Below are positions 1-11,772 of a stretch of 64,000 bases of DNA, piece by piece. The stretch comes from Sipunculus nudus (Eukaryota; Annelida; Sipuncula; Golfingiida; Sipunculidae), in contig CM049316.1 in the NCBI GenBank assembly GCA_026874595.1, forward strand, positions 6,522,339 to 6,586,338, read 5' to 3'. Position 1 is the stretch's first letter; every line of letters begins with the position of its first letter. Made by a program: the position numbers and the translations under genes. Below the pieces are notes generated by a model that worked only from the letters and a program-made list of their open reading frames with translations, made no database searches and was not told the DNA's origin.

Positions 1-655
1 TTAGCGGTTGTAATAGTGATCATGCATAAGGTGCGAATTCAGAATTAAACACGAGCATTGACAAACACACATGCAGACAGAGGGCGTGATCAAAGGTTCC
101 TTACACTGTGTAATTCTAGAAAGTTTTATGAAATTCTGTAAAATAAATATGTTCGATTATTCATTTTGCTGGCTGCTTTTTCGCCTTACATGTCCACAGA
201 ACCTCATTTCCTGAACGAATTAATAAAGGGAACTTAATTTATACTTAAATTTTATTCTTATTATTCAGAATCATGACATGATCGTTATACCACGCCTACG
301 ATCCTATTAGATTGCTGATATTGCTTCTCCCGTGTCCACATCTAATGTCTGATTTTTCTGTTAAATTTCCGCCGCCGTCACTCATCGCAGAATTTCCCGA
401 ACTCTACCCGCGGCCCCGGTCCCTTGATCTGGACCGCCAACTGGCGATTGCTTAAAGTGCTCGAGACTCAAATTGTCTGGTATTAGGGACACGAGGTCCT
501 TTCACCTTAAAGTGTTGTTACACGTCGGTAGGAAGCCTGGGCCTTTCACTAACAAGAACCTTGAACCTCCCCAGATGCACCCCAACATAGTCGATTATTG
601 TTGAAAAACACTGCAAAATGAGAAATATCAACAGACTGGTGTGTTTGATGAACAA
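1..655. other. No gene or repeat recognised
   Basis: Unique-looking, moderately AT-rich sequence. I see no long open frame with recognisable protein similarity, no terminal repeats and no tRNA-like boxes. Confidence 0.5.
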
Positions 656-659
656 TAGT

Positions 660-1100
660 AAATTAATGTACGTATCTCACTGAGTTTTCAAGTGACGGAA
701 GGTTACTACGTATCTCACTGATTATTCAGATAGCGATATATCTCACTGAATATTCAATACCTGACTGTTAAAAAGGTAACAGGTAACTCTCTGAATATTC
801 ATGAGAAGAAAAGTAATAATTGACCTCTTTGAATATTAATGGTGCGAGGTAAACAATGGGAATTCATGACCTCATTGGTAATGCTGTAACCCACTGAATA
901 TTTGGTAATGACCCACCTAATATTGCTGTATCAATAGTTATTCTTGAACCTATACCAATGCTTGCGTATCTCACTGAATATTTATTACCCGATTACTAAT
1001 GCTGGGTGTTACTAAATATTCATGCATGGCCCGATCTGTAATGATTCATTTCACCTGATCAGTAATGGAGTCTCTCACTAATGACCCATTATTACACTTT
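660..1100 (+). repeat. Degenerate interspersed tandem repeat (CTCACTGAATATTCAT motif)
   Basis: A motif close to TATCTCACTGAATATTCA recurs about ten times with irregular spacing, separated by fragments resembling GTAATGACCC or GTAATGCTG. The copies are strongly diverged, so this is an old tandem array. No coding frame follows it. Confidence 0.6.
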
Positions 1101-1495
1101 TATATTCTTCTGCAATTGATTCCCGTCATTGTTAAATTCACCCATTCCAATCACACCGCTGATTTTATATCAAGACTTTTTTACGTTCGAGGCATACATT
1201 AATGAGGCCTGATTTAGCATTAATTATCAGAGGGGTTTTCATTAATAACTAACAGGTGCTAAGTGGTTAAAATTAATCAACAGAACTATGCAAAACAAAA
1301 TTAATCACAGGTCTTAATGCTCCAGCAATTACCTTGCTACAATGACAAGGTCCACTACTGAAGAAGAAGTCTAATGAATCCGGCCTTTTTAGATTTCAGT
1401 GCTTCGAGCATGTGTTGGCAAACTACGCCGACCCGCGGGCCACATGCACCTCTCGAGATCTGCAATGGCTGCCCGCGGATGTTCTTACAATATGA
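1101..1495. other. No gene seen
   Basis: AT-rich sequence without recognisable features. Short open frames near 1374-1661 run into the hAT-like repeat and are not supported as genes. Confidence 0.45.
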
Positions 1496-1498
1496 TGC

Positions 1499-1660
1499 AG
1501 GGGCGGATCCAGGATTTAAGAAAGGGAGTGTTCCAACCAAGAAGGAGTTACGGCTAAACCTGAAAAAGGTCCCCAGGTCCCGGAGGATGAAAGGCTTTCA
1601 AGGCTGCAATTGGTTGGTCCGAACCCTTAAAAAAAGGTTCCGGACTGCTTCTGTAAGGTA
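1499..1660 (+). mobile_element. hAT-like terminal fragment
   Basis: Begins CAGGGGCGGATCCAGGATTT, which matches the CAGNGGCGGATC-type terminus common to animal hAT transposons and their MITEs. Related ends occur elsewhere in the window (near 3656, 6317, 7042, 59895). The opposite terminus and an 8-bp target duplication were not found, so the copy is probably truncated. No transposase is present. Confidence 0.5.
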
Positions 1661-1661
1661 A

Positions 1662-2750
1662 ATATATATAGATGGAATAGGTTGCAAAATAACATTCGAT
1701 GATTGAAAGATAAAAACGACTGATGACCGATTATTTATCGATATGTGTATTACCGTGAAATCAATTCAGAGATACTATATCTTAAAAACTTATTTATTTT
1801 ACATGGATTTTACAAATAGTTATCATAACTAATCGCGGCACTCTCCATTGCTCAGATTGTGGCGTTCGGTAGCTATATAGGATGATATTACATCTTTGAA
1901 CATACAAACATGATAGTTTATGATTGATTATGCAAAAATAAAATCGATTTAATCGGTAATGAAAGAAAACGACCAATCAACGACTGACGCACCACTACAT
2001 ATATATATATTGGATAAATTGTTATATTCTGCTACTAGGCATGATGTACAAACTTAAAGAAAAACGTTTTAGTCGTTTTCATGGTCAGAAGAAACTTCAA
2101 ACGGTTAATAAACCATCCTTTGTTTTGTATCCGTTGAAACTGTTGCATCTCCCATTTACGTGTAGGATATTCCATATATACTTTTAACAGATACCCCCTA
2201 CACTATAAGTGGATTCACCCATTATTGTCCCTAAATAAATCACGGTCAGTTGGTCAGAGAGGGGGCATCATCATTGGCTAGGACATAGGGTATAGACCTC
2301 ACCCTATGGCTCGTAGGTAAGTCACTTAGAGAGTAGCTAGGGTCTCCCCATATAAGGAGTTGGAGGTAGTTAAGCAACGGCGAAGCTGGGTTGCCCGCAA
2401 CCCTCTATATGTTTAGTAAAGCGCAAACCCCTTGTATTGACTGGCAGTATACTAGTCTGGCATATATTGAATATCATTCAGAATTCGGGCAGACTTTTCG
2501 GCCATTTGGTGATTTAAAACTCAAATCCCCGCGATGTTTTCTATTATATGTGGGGAAACTCCTTCACCGGGTCCCACGCTCTCAGTGGACATAAGCTCTC
2601 TCTTGGCCCTCCGCAGAACGAGTGTTATCAGACCAACGAGAGAGGATGTCGCACGTTTAAATCTTTGGCTGGATGCACAATGCAACATCAGTGTTCTGAT
2701 AACAATTCTGTGCTCTGTGCGCACCCTGGTATTCTCGTTCAGAAAAATTT
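1662..2750. other. AT-rich sequence, nothing recognised
   Basis: No coding similarity, repeats or RNA motifs that I can support. Several overlapping short open frames in 2391-2871 on both strands are not protein-like. Confidence 0.45.
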
Positions 2751-2752
2751 GC

Positions 2753-2830
2753 GAGCGGTTACACGGAGCGGTTACACTAAACGATGACTGGGAGCGGTTA
2801 CACGGAGCGGTTACACGAAACGATGTCTGG
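2753..2830 (+). repeat. Two-copy 39-bp minisatellite
   Basis: Two adjacent 39-bp units (2753-2791 and 2792-2830) with the core GAGCGGTTACACGGAGCGG. Each unit contains two GAGCGGTTACAC half-repeats. Differences between the units are few, so the duplication looks recent. Confidence 0.75.
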
Positions 2831-2869
2831 GACGACTGCAGTGTATGACCGCTGCGTAAGGAGCGCACC

Positions 2870-3440
2870 ATTCACGTAGTTTATTCTAAAATAGAGTTAT
2901 AAAGTTTATTTCTCCTCACCTTCGTGTTATGTTGTAATGAACCTGCCTGATTAATTAGCACATGGTGTCGTAAACAGCAGCACCAGGGATGGCCAGGCGG
3001 CAGTAAAAAGGAACATTTAATCTGGAAGGATCGGCAGTCACTAGAGGGCAATGTTCTCCACAGCCGTCATAAAGCCCCCCGAGGTATACTAACGGTAATT
3101 ACACAGCCTGTGGTAAATATATAAAATAGGGTCCCAGGCCATTAACCTAAACATGAAAATAAATTCCATTAAAACAATTATATTTAATTGGAATAGATAT
3201 ACTTATTTCTCATCTGCCAAGAACGCATGTAAAATAGTGGTTTGTACACATTGAACCAAGTATTTCTTGTTTTAGCCATTTCCATTTAGCCAATATCAAG
3301 AAAATATTTAACACATCTCGATACATATTTGGATACTTTTGGACAATGACCAAGAGACATAATTAAAGAGACATAAACTATTTCTTGCTGACATATTGAT
3401 GGTCAGCACTAGACCGCTCGACCCCACTCTTTTAAAGTCA
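2870..3440. other. No gene seen
   Basis: AT-rich sequence with no recognisable coding, RNA or repeat features. Confidence 0.4.
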
Positions 3441-3447
3441 TAGCAGG

Positions 3448-3656
3448 GGGTCCAGGGGGTCCGGACCCCCCCCCCCCCTTTCCTGTCGCCCCAACCTTTA
3501 TTTTTAGTGTTTCAGACCAAATTTTACGGCTTGGACCCCCCCCCCCTTTCCCTTTTACAGACCTTGGGACATTTTTTTAAAGAAATGTTATAAGTCCACC
3601 TGGGTTGGAACCCCCCCCCCCCCCCCCCCAATTCCTGAATCCTGGATCCGCTCCTG
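3448..3656 (-). mobile_element. Short hAT-like MITE with poly-C tracts
   Basis: The left end reads CAGGGGGTCCAGGGGGTCCG. The right end, read on the minus strand, is CAGGAGCGGATCCAGGATTC. The interior holds long C runs and a body (GTTTCAGACCAAATTTTA) that also occurs at 16565-16590, so this is a family with at least two copies here. The 8-bp flanks do not match as a target duplication. No ORF. Confidence 0.55.
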
Positions 3657-3659
3657 CAC

Positions 3660-4360
3660 AGCACAGCATTCTGCCATATTAAAGTAAAGCTGGCGTTTAT
3701 AACTCGACCTTTAAAAGTGTTGGGGCAAAAGGGACAACAGATCTGCGTAGACTTCATGAAAAGGAAACTATGGAAGATTGTGATGACTCCATCAGTTTTG
3801 TACGGGAATGTGTATGGTATCCGAGAAACATAGGTTAGATAAGCCATGGCCCATGCCCATGCATATGTAAAAATGACCCAGGCCGAAATAAAAATTTTGC
3901 ATTACTTTTACCAACACCAAAGAAAGCATGGGCCTCGCTTCAGGGAGCTGATCAGAGCGGACGTGTCTCCCTACATTGTTAGGGGCGGAGGACAACGTTC
4001 CAATGTTCTAATTTCTGAATGAATACAAAATACTTTTTTAATTTCAATATAATTCTGTCAATAAGTTTTGTCATATTTTCCTCAAAAGCATTTCAATTTC
4101 CATAAATGTCAGCCAATTCTTCTGAATTTTTAAATCAAAAGTAAATTTTGATTAATAAAGCGTTGAAACATGAGCAATGTATTTCTCAAAAATAAAAATA
4201 TGTTTTCAATAACATGTATGAAAAATTCGGTATGAAAAAAAAATATTATTTTTGAGTGAGTGTCCTTAATGGCGGTTTGGGTTCTGTCGTTACTATTTTG
4301 GACTGTCTCATTCATATTTTATAAAAAAAAAACAAGGCCCATGTGTGTTTGTGTTCGTGT
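3660..4360. other. No gene seen
   Basis: AT-rich sequence. Open frames on the minus strand around 3524-3995 partly translate the poly-C MITE and are not credible proteins. Confidence 0.4.
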
Positions 4361-4365
4361 ACCAG

Positions 4366-4367
<2 letters not shown>

Positions 4368-4442
<75 letters not shown>

Positions 4443-4566
4443 GAGGGAGACAGAGAAAGAGACAGAGACAGACAGACAGACAGAGAGGGACAGAGAGGGA
4501 GACAGAGACAGACAGACAGAGAGACAGAAAAGGACAGAGAGGGAGACAGAGAAAGGGAGAAAGATA
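4368..4566 (+). repeat. Compound (GA)n / (GACA)n microsatellite
   Basis: About 200 bases of pure purine GA dinucleotides grading into GACA tetranucleotides with AGAGGGAGA interruptions. It is open in several frames on both strands (Arg/Glu/Asp-rich on plus, Leu/Ser/Cys-rich on minus), which produces long but meaningless ORFs. Confidence 0.95.
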
Positions 4567-4569
4567 GAG

Positions 4570-5510
4570 CGAAAGATTCATTCGACTAATGGTATGAGGG
4601 GAGCTACCGAAGCTGAACCAGGGGATGCCATCCGGGGTAAAGAGAGATCAGAAAGTCAGAAAGGTTCAATTTGCAGTCGATATATATATATTGCTACCAT
4701 GCATTACTGTAAAGGCCCTATATTGTCACAAACATATACCAGTTTTTCGGGACAAGGAACAAATAGTTAATTTTTTTTTCAGTTTCTGTAATGCCACAGA
4801 TATATAGCAGTTTCCACATTCTCAGTTCCACTGCTTCGTAATGCTGAAAAAATTCACAAAGTGTTAACAAGGCGTGGTTCGTATAGATATATTTCCTGAT
4901 TCCTAAGTTGCTGACTATTAAACTAAGAATATCAGTTATAAGGCTCTAATTGCTCCAAGGAGTTACGATGGCATCCCTGGCAAACCCCTTCATACAAAAT
5001 AAACCGAAAGTCATTTAAAATCAATATTAGAGCAATAAAGTACATATCATTTTTACCATGTCGTCTTTCTGATGATAAAGAAATTGATGAAATTGATGTT
5101 TATTTTTATATGCAATGTTAATAATTTTGAAATTTTATACTGCCTTGAAGGAACACGATTTTAAGCAACCAATAAGACCATACCGCTTATTGTTGTGATA
5201 TTTTTACCTTCATTCAATACACAGTGCCACATACGTACCACGGACCTATCCTTTCGAACGTTTGTACGAAACTGGTTATTCAAGAATGACAAACAAGTCA
5301 CTGCAGTTGGTTCATTTTAGTTAAAATTCTTAAAAAGCATAATTTTCCTCAAGGATGCAGTGTATGCTGCTCACTGATTGGTTCGTCTGAAGCACGGCAC
5401 CGCCTTTTATGTCATGTTCGGGTTGGGTTAAATGTATTTTAGACGGAAACTTAATGTCGTTTCATTATTCCAGTTCTATATTCGGTTGTTTTTGCAGTTC
5501 ATCAAAATAT
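4570..5510. other. No gene seen
   Basis: AT-rich sequence without recognisable features. Confidence 0.4.
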
Positions 5511-5514
5511 TGTA

Positions 5515-5830
5515 AATACCGCACCTCACTCAAATATACATGTAAATGTTGTCTCATGCAAACATCCATGTAAATGTTGTACCTCATTCAAATGTAGTAT
5601 GTTTCATTCTAAAATAAATGTAAATACCGTGCCTCAATCAAACATGCATGTAAATACTATATCTCATTCACGCATCCAGATAAAATACTGTGCCTCATTA
5701 AAACATCCATTTAAATACTATATCTCACACAAACGTTCGTTTAAGTACAGTGTCTCATTCAGACATCCTCGGAACTACTAAAACTCGTATCAACATCCTT
5801 TTAAATACTTTGCCTACTTCAACCATTTAT
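5515..5830 (+). repeat. Degenerate ~30-bp tandem repeat
   Basis: About ten diverged units of 30-31 bp following AACATCCATGTAAATACT then TGTGCCTCATTC. Divergence and length variation between units indicate an old array. The open frame through it (5599-5781) is a by-product of the repeat. Confidence 0.75.
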
Positions 5831-6316
5831 GTGTATCACCCATCACATTTTGAAGACCGCTGGACTGGAACCTGCCATGGCGCCAGTAATTACTGGTTTA
5901 ATGCATATTCTGGGTCATACCATTTGTCAAGCCACGCAAACAACAGGTTTTGATTAAATCAGAAACATCCTGTAGTTTTGCCCGATCCTCAAGTGATTAC
6001 CAGTCAAAAGAGAGAGTCAACAAAATAAATTGATCAGTTCCTCTATTTATATTTATGATTTTAATTTGTGAGTTTTTTCCCTCAAGTAAAACCAGTTGCA
6101 GCCGGGAGTAAGGGTATTTTAATGGAGTCTATGCTGCAATATTTTTTGTCGCTTTTTTGCCTTATTTCTCTGAGATAAGACTTTTACAGTTGTGTGTTTT
6201 GAAAAGATACTTTTTTGCCATTGAAAAAAGTCATTGATGGAAGTGAAATGGAAACCGTTACTGGCTCAGTAACTTCATTTAAATATATTTGTTCTGAAAC
6301 TAATCTAACAGAGACA

Positions 6317-6376
6317 GGGGCGTATTCAGAATTGAGGGAGGGGAGGGGGCCGATTTATTTGGCAAAGACTATTGAA

Positions 6377-6448
<72 letters not shown>

Positions 6449-6450
6449 CA
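6317..6450 (+). mobile_element. hAT-like left end followed by a (TA)n array
   Basis: CAGGGGCGTATTCAGAATTG at 6317 resembles the CAGGGGCGGATCCAG termini elsewhere in the window. It is followed by a (TA)n tract at 6379-6447. The other terminus is not evident. Confidence 0.4.
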
Positions 6451-6566
6451 GGACTTAAACACACTTACTTTTGTTCGACAGCTCTGTTTCGTAAGGACCC
6501 TTACGAAACAGAGCTGTCAACACAAGTATAAGTACACAAGTATAAGTGTGTTTAAGTCATGAAATA
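6449..6566. repeat. Perfect 20-bp hairpin inside longer inverted repeat
   Basis: GACAGCTCTGTTTCGTAAGG (6477-6496) is followed after only two bases by its exact reverse complement (6499-6518). Outer arms also pair imperfectly (ACTTAAACACACTTA against TAAGTGTGTTTAAGT), with a short ACAAGTATAAGT duplication on the right side. (TA)n arrays lie on both sides (6379-6447, 6631-6676). This looks like a fold-back MITE that inserted into a TA tract. Confidence 0.85.
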
Positions 6567-6627
6567 TATGTATTGCAGCTCCTAATATTAGTTGAGCACT
6601 TTAAAACCCCATGGTTTTGCAACATCT

Positions 6628-6630
<3 letters not shown>

Positions 6631-6676
<46 letters not shown>
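6631..6676. repeat. (TA)n microsatellite
   Basis: Pure TA dinucleotide tract. With the tract at 6379-6447 it flanks the palindrome at 6449-6566. Confidence 0.95.
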
Positions 6677-6677
<1 letters not shown>

Positions 6678-6944
6678 TTATAAATGCATAAACACATGTA
6701 TAAAACACCTCACATGTTGAAATACGAATTAGAAATATCAGTTGTACAAGATGAATAAATGATAAAAATATTATATGCGGGATCAAACCTGATGAAATAG
6801 AAAAAATTATCAGTAAACAATACATTAACTACTGCATGTGCAATGCTTTATATAGAAATAAGTCCCAGATCTGCGGATACCAGTGACAGGAATTTTATGA
6901 TGGTGTAAAAAAATGAACCATTATTAAACTAGGTAAAATTCTGG

Positions 6945-7060
6945 GTGTACGCGGATTCAGAAGAGGGGTACAGGGTTCACCGAGGATATTATCCAGGTTT
7001 TCTCATTAGTCTACCTAGGGTTAAGCTTTCTTTTTACAAAATCCGTGATCCACCCCTGCC
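6945..7060. mobile_element. Small hAT-like MITE
   Basis: Left end GGTGTACGCGGATTCAGAAG and right end (minus strand) GGCAGGGGTGGATCACGGAT are imperfect inverted repeats of the hAT-like CAGGGGCGGATCCAG type. The element is about 115 bp with no coding capacity. Confidence 0.4.
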
Positions 7061-10000
7061 TAACATAAAATACGGTGACAACATCTGTTCAGTTCTTACG
7101 CGACCAGATTTCTTAAATTGATGGAATATAAGGCAAATGATATGTTTGGTATGTGTGGTTTCACCGCCTTATTAATTATTATACCTTATTTACCATAAAT
7201 TCATGCAAACGGATTAAAAAAAAATCTAACCCCATTTAAAATTTAAAAAGGATTTGAGTGAAAAGCTTAAACTAGAATGACATAGTAATTTATATTCCCG
7301 GGTACTTTTATTAACGCGTAAACACGACTCTGTATGACCAGTGCTGAATCTTGAATAATTGGCATTGAATCATGATATCAGATAATGTTTTTCACTCAAA
7401 ACTATATTCCTGTCTCTTGATATGTTGAAAGAACAATTTTCCAGCCAGTTCTTAAAATACATGTCAAATTTCTCTATTTGTTAAAATTCACACAAAACCA
7501 ACATTTTTAGCAGGGGTTGCACAGATAGTCCGGATATAGTCATGGATGTATGTAGCCATGAATACATGACACCGTAGACATTTATACTTGGCTGGTAAGC
7601 CTATTTTAGTCGTGACACATGTCATACGGGGAAATGCACTGCAACGGCTATCCAATCCGTTGCATCAATGTCGTAGTAAATTACTATTAGCATTAAACTA
7701 TACCAGTGATGGACAAATGCATCAGAATATATTGCAACTTTAAACCCATATTGAATATCCATTACTGTGGTCACAAGACATTTCCTATGCTGCGGACAAA
7801 CTTGCTTTCATCCAGTAACCCCTGTAAGCAATAATTGTATTCATGCGATCAGAAATTCAACAAACATACGGGGAGATTTACCAATATGCTGTGTTAAAAC
7901 AATTTTTTTTTGCACATGGTAGGTGTTGTGTTAAGTATACAAACATTAAGTGACTGCACATGTAGTCCACGAGGCAGTGTCAAAAATGACGAAAATATGT
8001 GCATCCTCATCGTACCTTACAGCGCGGACGTCTTACCTCAGCAAGGCCCTCTCGAATTTCCATTTGGTGAGGGGACCAAAATAGGATATGTGCTAACTGG
8101 TATTTGACAGGTTTTTATCAGACGCCGTAATACACATTTGACAGAAAACAAGTATTTTATGTTTTCATAATTAATTATATGTTTTCCTGTTTAACAAAAC
8201 CTTGAACCCACTTAACAGAACTCAGAAAAGAAATGTCTTTACGTCCACATCCTCAGTTGACATTAGGTCACATCGTTACAGATCTGGACGCCCGTTAACT
8301 CACCCGGAGTGTGTGTGCTTTCTGTTGGAGCTGATATCGTTAGGATTCGTGCTGGTTGGATGGTTTTAATCGAATGGAGATCGATTCTTGGAGCATCGCC
8401 GTAGACTGAGCTGTGGTTATGTGGTCAACACTTCATGTTGGTTATAAGTCCTGTTTCTTAAATCTGTCTATATTAGATGTGAGCCGCTGCTTAGGAGAAC
8501 TACTTGAATGTTAAGCATCCATAGACCGCGCAGTCCGCACAGATATCGCATCGCTATATTTAAATAGTGCTCTTCAGATACAAGGTATGCTTAATATACA
8601 ATGGTGTTTACTCCTTAAAAGCTTATGGTACCTGGTAATATCTCTGTATTCGTGTACTTACTCCCGCACACAAGTTAAAATAAAGATGTACCGAACCCGA
8701 CCAGTGGCGCAAAACATGGAAATAGCGCGCGCGCACCACCTGACGTCATACCGCGCAGCTTCACAATCAAGACATTTTTTACTTCCAATTAGTGTTGTTT
8801 CGTCTGAGCTTCTATTTCCTCTCCTAGTTTCATAGTTGCAGTTGCATGGCAATCATGTCATGGTTCACAGACTTGTCAACGGTGTTTACTCATACACAAA
8901 GGCATAAAAATATATAAAATAGGTGATTTTGAGATAGTTAGTCGGTGTATTGGGATTTCTTTTGGAAGAAACTTTTGTATTCAGGCTAAATAAAATTAAA
9001 CACATATCACTGTAAATGTATAAATACCTTTAAATAAGTGCTGTTAATAAGTGTGTGTATTTCAGGGAGTACTTCAAACATGCTTCCGCAAAACGACTTG
9101 TAAAAGACAAAAAAACTTCAACTTTTTTTTCCAATGCCAAGAGTCCGGTTACCGACTACAGCTTAAACATATTTCAAGCTAATCAGAATGGACTAATAGT
9201 TTAGATTAATTATCTAAAAGATGTGCGTTAGATAGTCTTACTTAATACAAACAATCTTACAGATCGAGCATTACACAGGGAATCTAAGTAGGCGGAAACG
9301 ATATGCGGCTACATAGAAACATATTCTAAGTACAATGGCCAACAAACACACCTGTCACCACCCACTGCGGTACTTATCAATCATGATCTCCTAATGGATG
9401 TCAAAGTTTCTCACAAAGTCAAACATGATCGTAACTGACAACAAAAATAACACCCGAACATCATCTGTTAAAGTTTACAATGTCTGACTGTATACAAATA
9501 CTGCCGCTTACAGGTAAGAAACAACAATGTTAAAATTGCTGTGATATTAACATGAGATTTATGTGGGTGAATAAAGCAAGACTGTGCCCTGTATTTTTAA
9601 AATAAAAGGAAGATTTCAATTAGTTGCTGAATTCTATCACTTTTTTTCTCTCATGCTCATAACCGGGTATTCTCAGTTTATATCATTATCACCTGGGATG
9701 GTAAGTATAAGGTTACCATCCGCGATTCTCAGTAAAACCGTACCACCTGGGATTCTCATTATAATCTTACCAATTCATTAAACCCATAATGCAAAAGGTA
9801 GTATAATCTGAACACCATGTATTTGAATATAACATGTGTGTGTGTGTGCGGACATTATCTATGTGGGCCTTAAAGACGAATTCCTGTAAACAGGGTTTTT
9901 GGAATTGTATCTCAAAATGATGACTTCATGCCCACTTATTGGCCTGAAATACGGTAAACGTACGTGCTATGATACAGTAGTTCATCTTAAGACCCATTCA

Positions 10001-10545
10001 GGTAATACACCCGAGTTTGTTCAACGCCTTCAGCATCTGCCATGACAGTCGCTGAGATCAGCAGTTTTCATACTTTTAAATGGCAGTCTAATTCAGGAGA
10101 GGTATTTTTTTAAATCCTCTTATTGTAAAGATACTTATTAAGACGTTTTACGGAGTGATTATTCATCATGTCCAGACCTTTTATGTAGCTCAGCATCCAT
10201 GCACCGGAGCCACAAAGCCTGGAAAATTACGTCTTGTCGCTTAATGTCACCTTTCCCATTCCCAGACTAATTCTATCACAGGTGAAATAAAAATAAACTT
10301 CCAAGAATATCACTTACCCTCTGACGTCTCCTGTCCTTTAGAAAGAGCGACGAAGTTCTCAGTTAACCCAATCTGAGGTGTCAGGGAAACTTTGTGTATG
10401 AGACAACCTCAGACCAATGAAGACGAGCTCCCGGATTCGGCTGGCGCTGGTAAGGTATTGGTGACTGTCACACTGGCCGGGATGTGCTATCTGCCGGCAA
10501 CTCCCTCATGTATCGATCCAAGACCATCAGAGCGTCTTCAGCCTG
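7061..10545. other. Long stretch without genes
   Basis: No convincing coding frame or transposon. Minor features are a ~35-bp degenerate repeat at 9667-9771 (CACCTGGGATTCTCAGTA-like, about three units) and a (GT)n tract near 9835-9849. A strong splice-donor-like GTAAGT lies on the minus strand at about 10314-10319, but the frame in front of it is short and unrecognisable. Confidence 0.4.
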
Positions 10546-10552
10546 AGAGCAT

Positions 10553-10653
10553 GTGTGTGTGTGTGTGTGTGTGTCTGTCTGTCTGTCATTGCGTACCTAC
10601 TGGCTGGAGAAAAGTCACCTACAGCGCTTAGGTTGAAAATCAATTTCCCTATA

Positions 10654-10698
<45 letters not shown>

Positions 10699-10706
10699 AT
10701 ATATTT
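10553..10706 (+). repeat. (GT)n/(CTGT)n and (TA)n microsatellites
   Basis: GT dinucleotides then CTGT tetranucleotides (10553-10588), and a GT-to-TA compound tract (10653-10706). The short open frames here on both strands are microsatellite translations. Confidence 0.9.
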
Positions 10707-10709
10707 ATT

Positions 10710-11765
10710 TAAACACACAAGATACAGGATTTATTCCATACCAATATATGAATTTGGGTGATACCATGTATAAGACATAGTGCTGAGTGAGAAAATAAAG
10801 GACATAGTAAGAATTAAAGAGAAGGAAGTAATAATTGTGTTACATATTTTAGAAGGAATAATAGCTAGATGATTGTTTTGAAAATTGTTTTGTGCATTAA
10901 TATGGCGTATCATGTAGTGATTATAGCGTGAGACGGTTAATCGTGTCTCCTTAGATGATAATTTCAGGGCAGTTTAGTTGTTAGAGAGCATTTAATTTAT
11001 AAAGAGCCGCCTCTGTTTTGGCAATCACTAGTGTCTGTGATAGATTTCAAAACTGCACCTATGTAAGTTAGATTTTCTCACACACTGTTACTAGATGCGT
11101 TTTTTTTATCAATATTCGCGCAGTGATTGGCGGTCGGCGTAATTTGGAGTAATGATTGGCCGAAGGGCAGTCGGGTGTTGTGATGTCATTAATCATGTAT
11201 ATGGAGTAGAGTTGGACTTTTTTCGAAAGAAGGGCCCGTTTCAGCGTAAAAGTGAGATATAGACTGACGATACCTGCAGCAGCCCTGGGGCGGGTCTGCA
11301 TATGTCACAGCGGAGAAAGGTGAGACTGCTGAGGTGTCTACAATTGTAGTAAGTCGATGTCTGATGAAGGCACGAGTGATTTCTCTGTAAAGGACTTCAG
11401 ATCAAATAACGCATTTTGTCGACGGACTGGTATTCTGGTGGGGTGATCCTTAATTACTGTGAGGGTTCAAGGAACAGACGGAGGACTTTATATATACGCC
11501 GTAGAGGTACTGGATATTGCTGTTTGGAAGCTGATTCTGGTGCCAGGTCTGGATGCTTACAGGAGACATCTGCAGTGCATTTAAGAATGTTTTAAAACCA
11601 ATTTAAGCATAATATTATTAAAGTTTGAGATGATAGTGAGGGTAGCTTACCAATTTGGACGACACTTCACATAATATTATAATTATTAATTCGCCTAATT
11701 ATGAAGGAAAGTAAAGAGTGTTCTATAAAAGTATTATAAAATGATTGAACGAAATGAACAAGAAT
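10710..11765. other. No gene recognised; possible LINE leader
   Basis: No coding similarity. It lies directly upstream of the decayed LINE in the same orientation, so part could be its 5' region, but nothing in the sequence proves this. Confidence 0.3.
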
Positions 11766-11772
11766 GATTATT

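Noticed and set aside
3440-3664. An 8-bp hAT target duplication around 3448-3656
   Set aside because: The immediate flanks (AGTCATAG and CACAGCAC) do not match.
4260-4770. Overlapping ORFs up to 141 codons rich in Arg/Glu/Asp/Gln on plus and Leu/Ser/Cys on minus
   Set aside because: They translate the (GA)n/(GACA)n microsatellite and have no independent coding signal.
10314-10375. Possible minus-strand microexon ending at GAGG|GTAAGT
   Set aside because: The donor is good and a pyrimidine-rich acceptor-like site lies about 55 nt upstream, but the frame is too short and unrecognisable to call.
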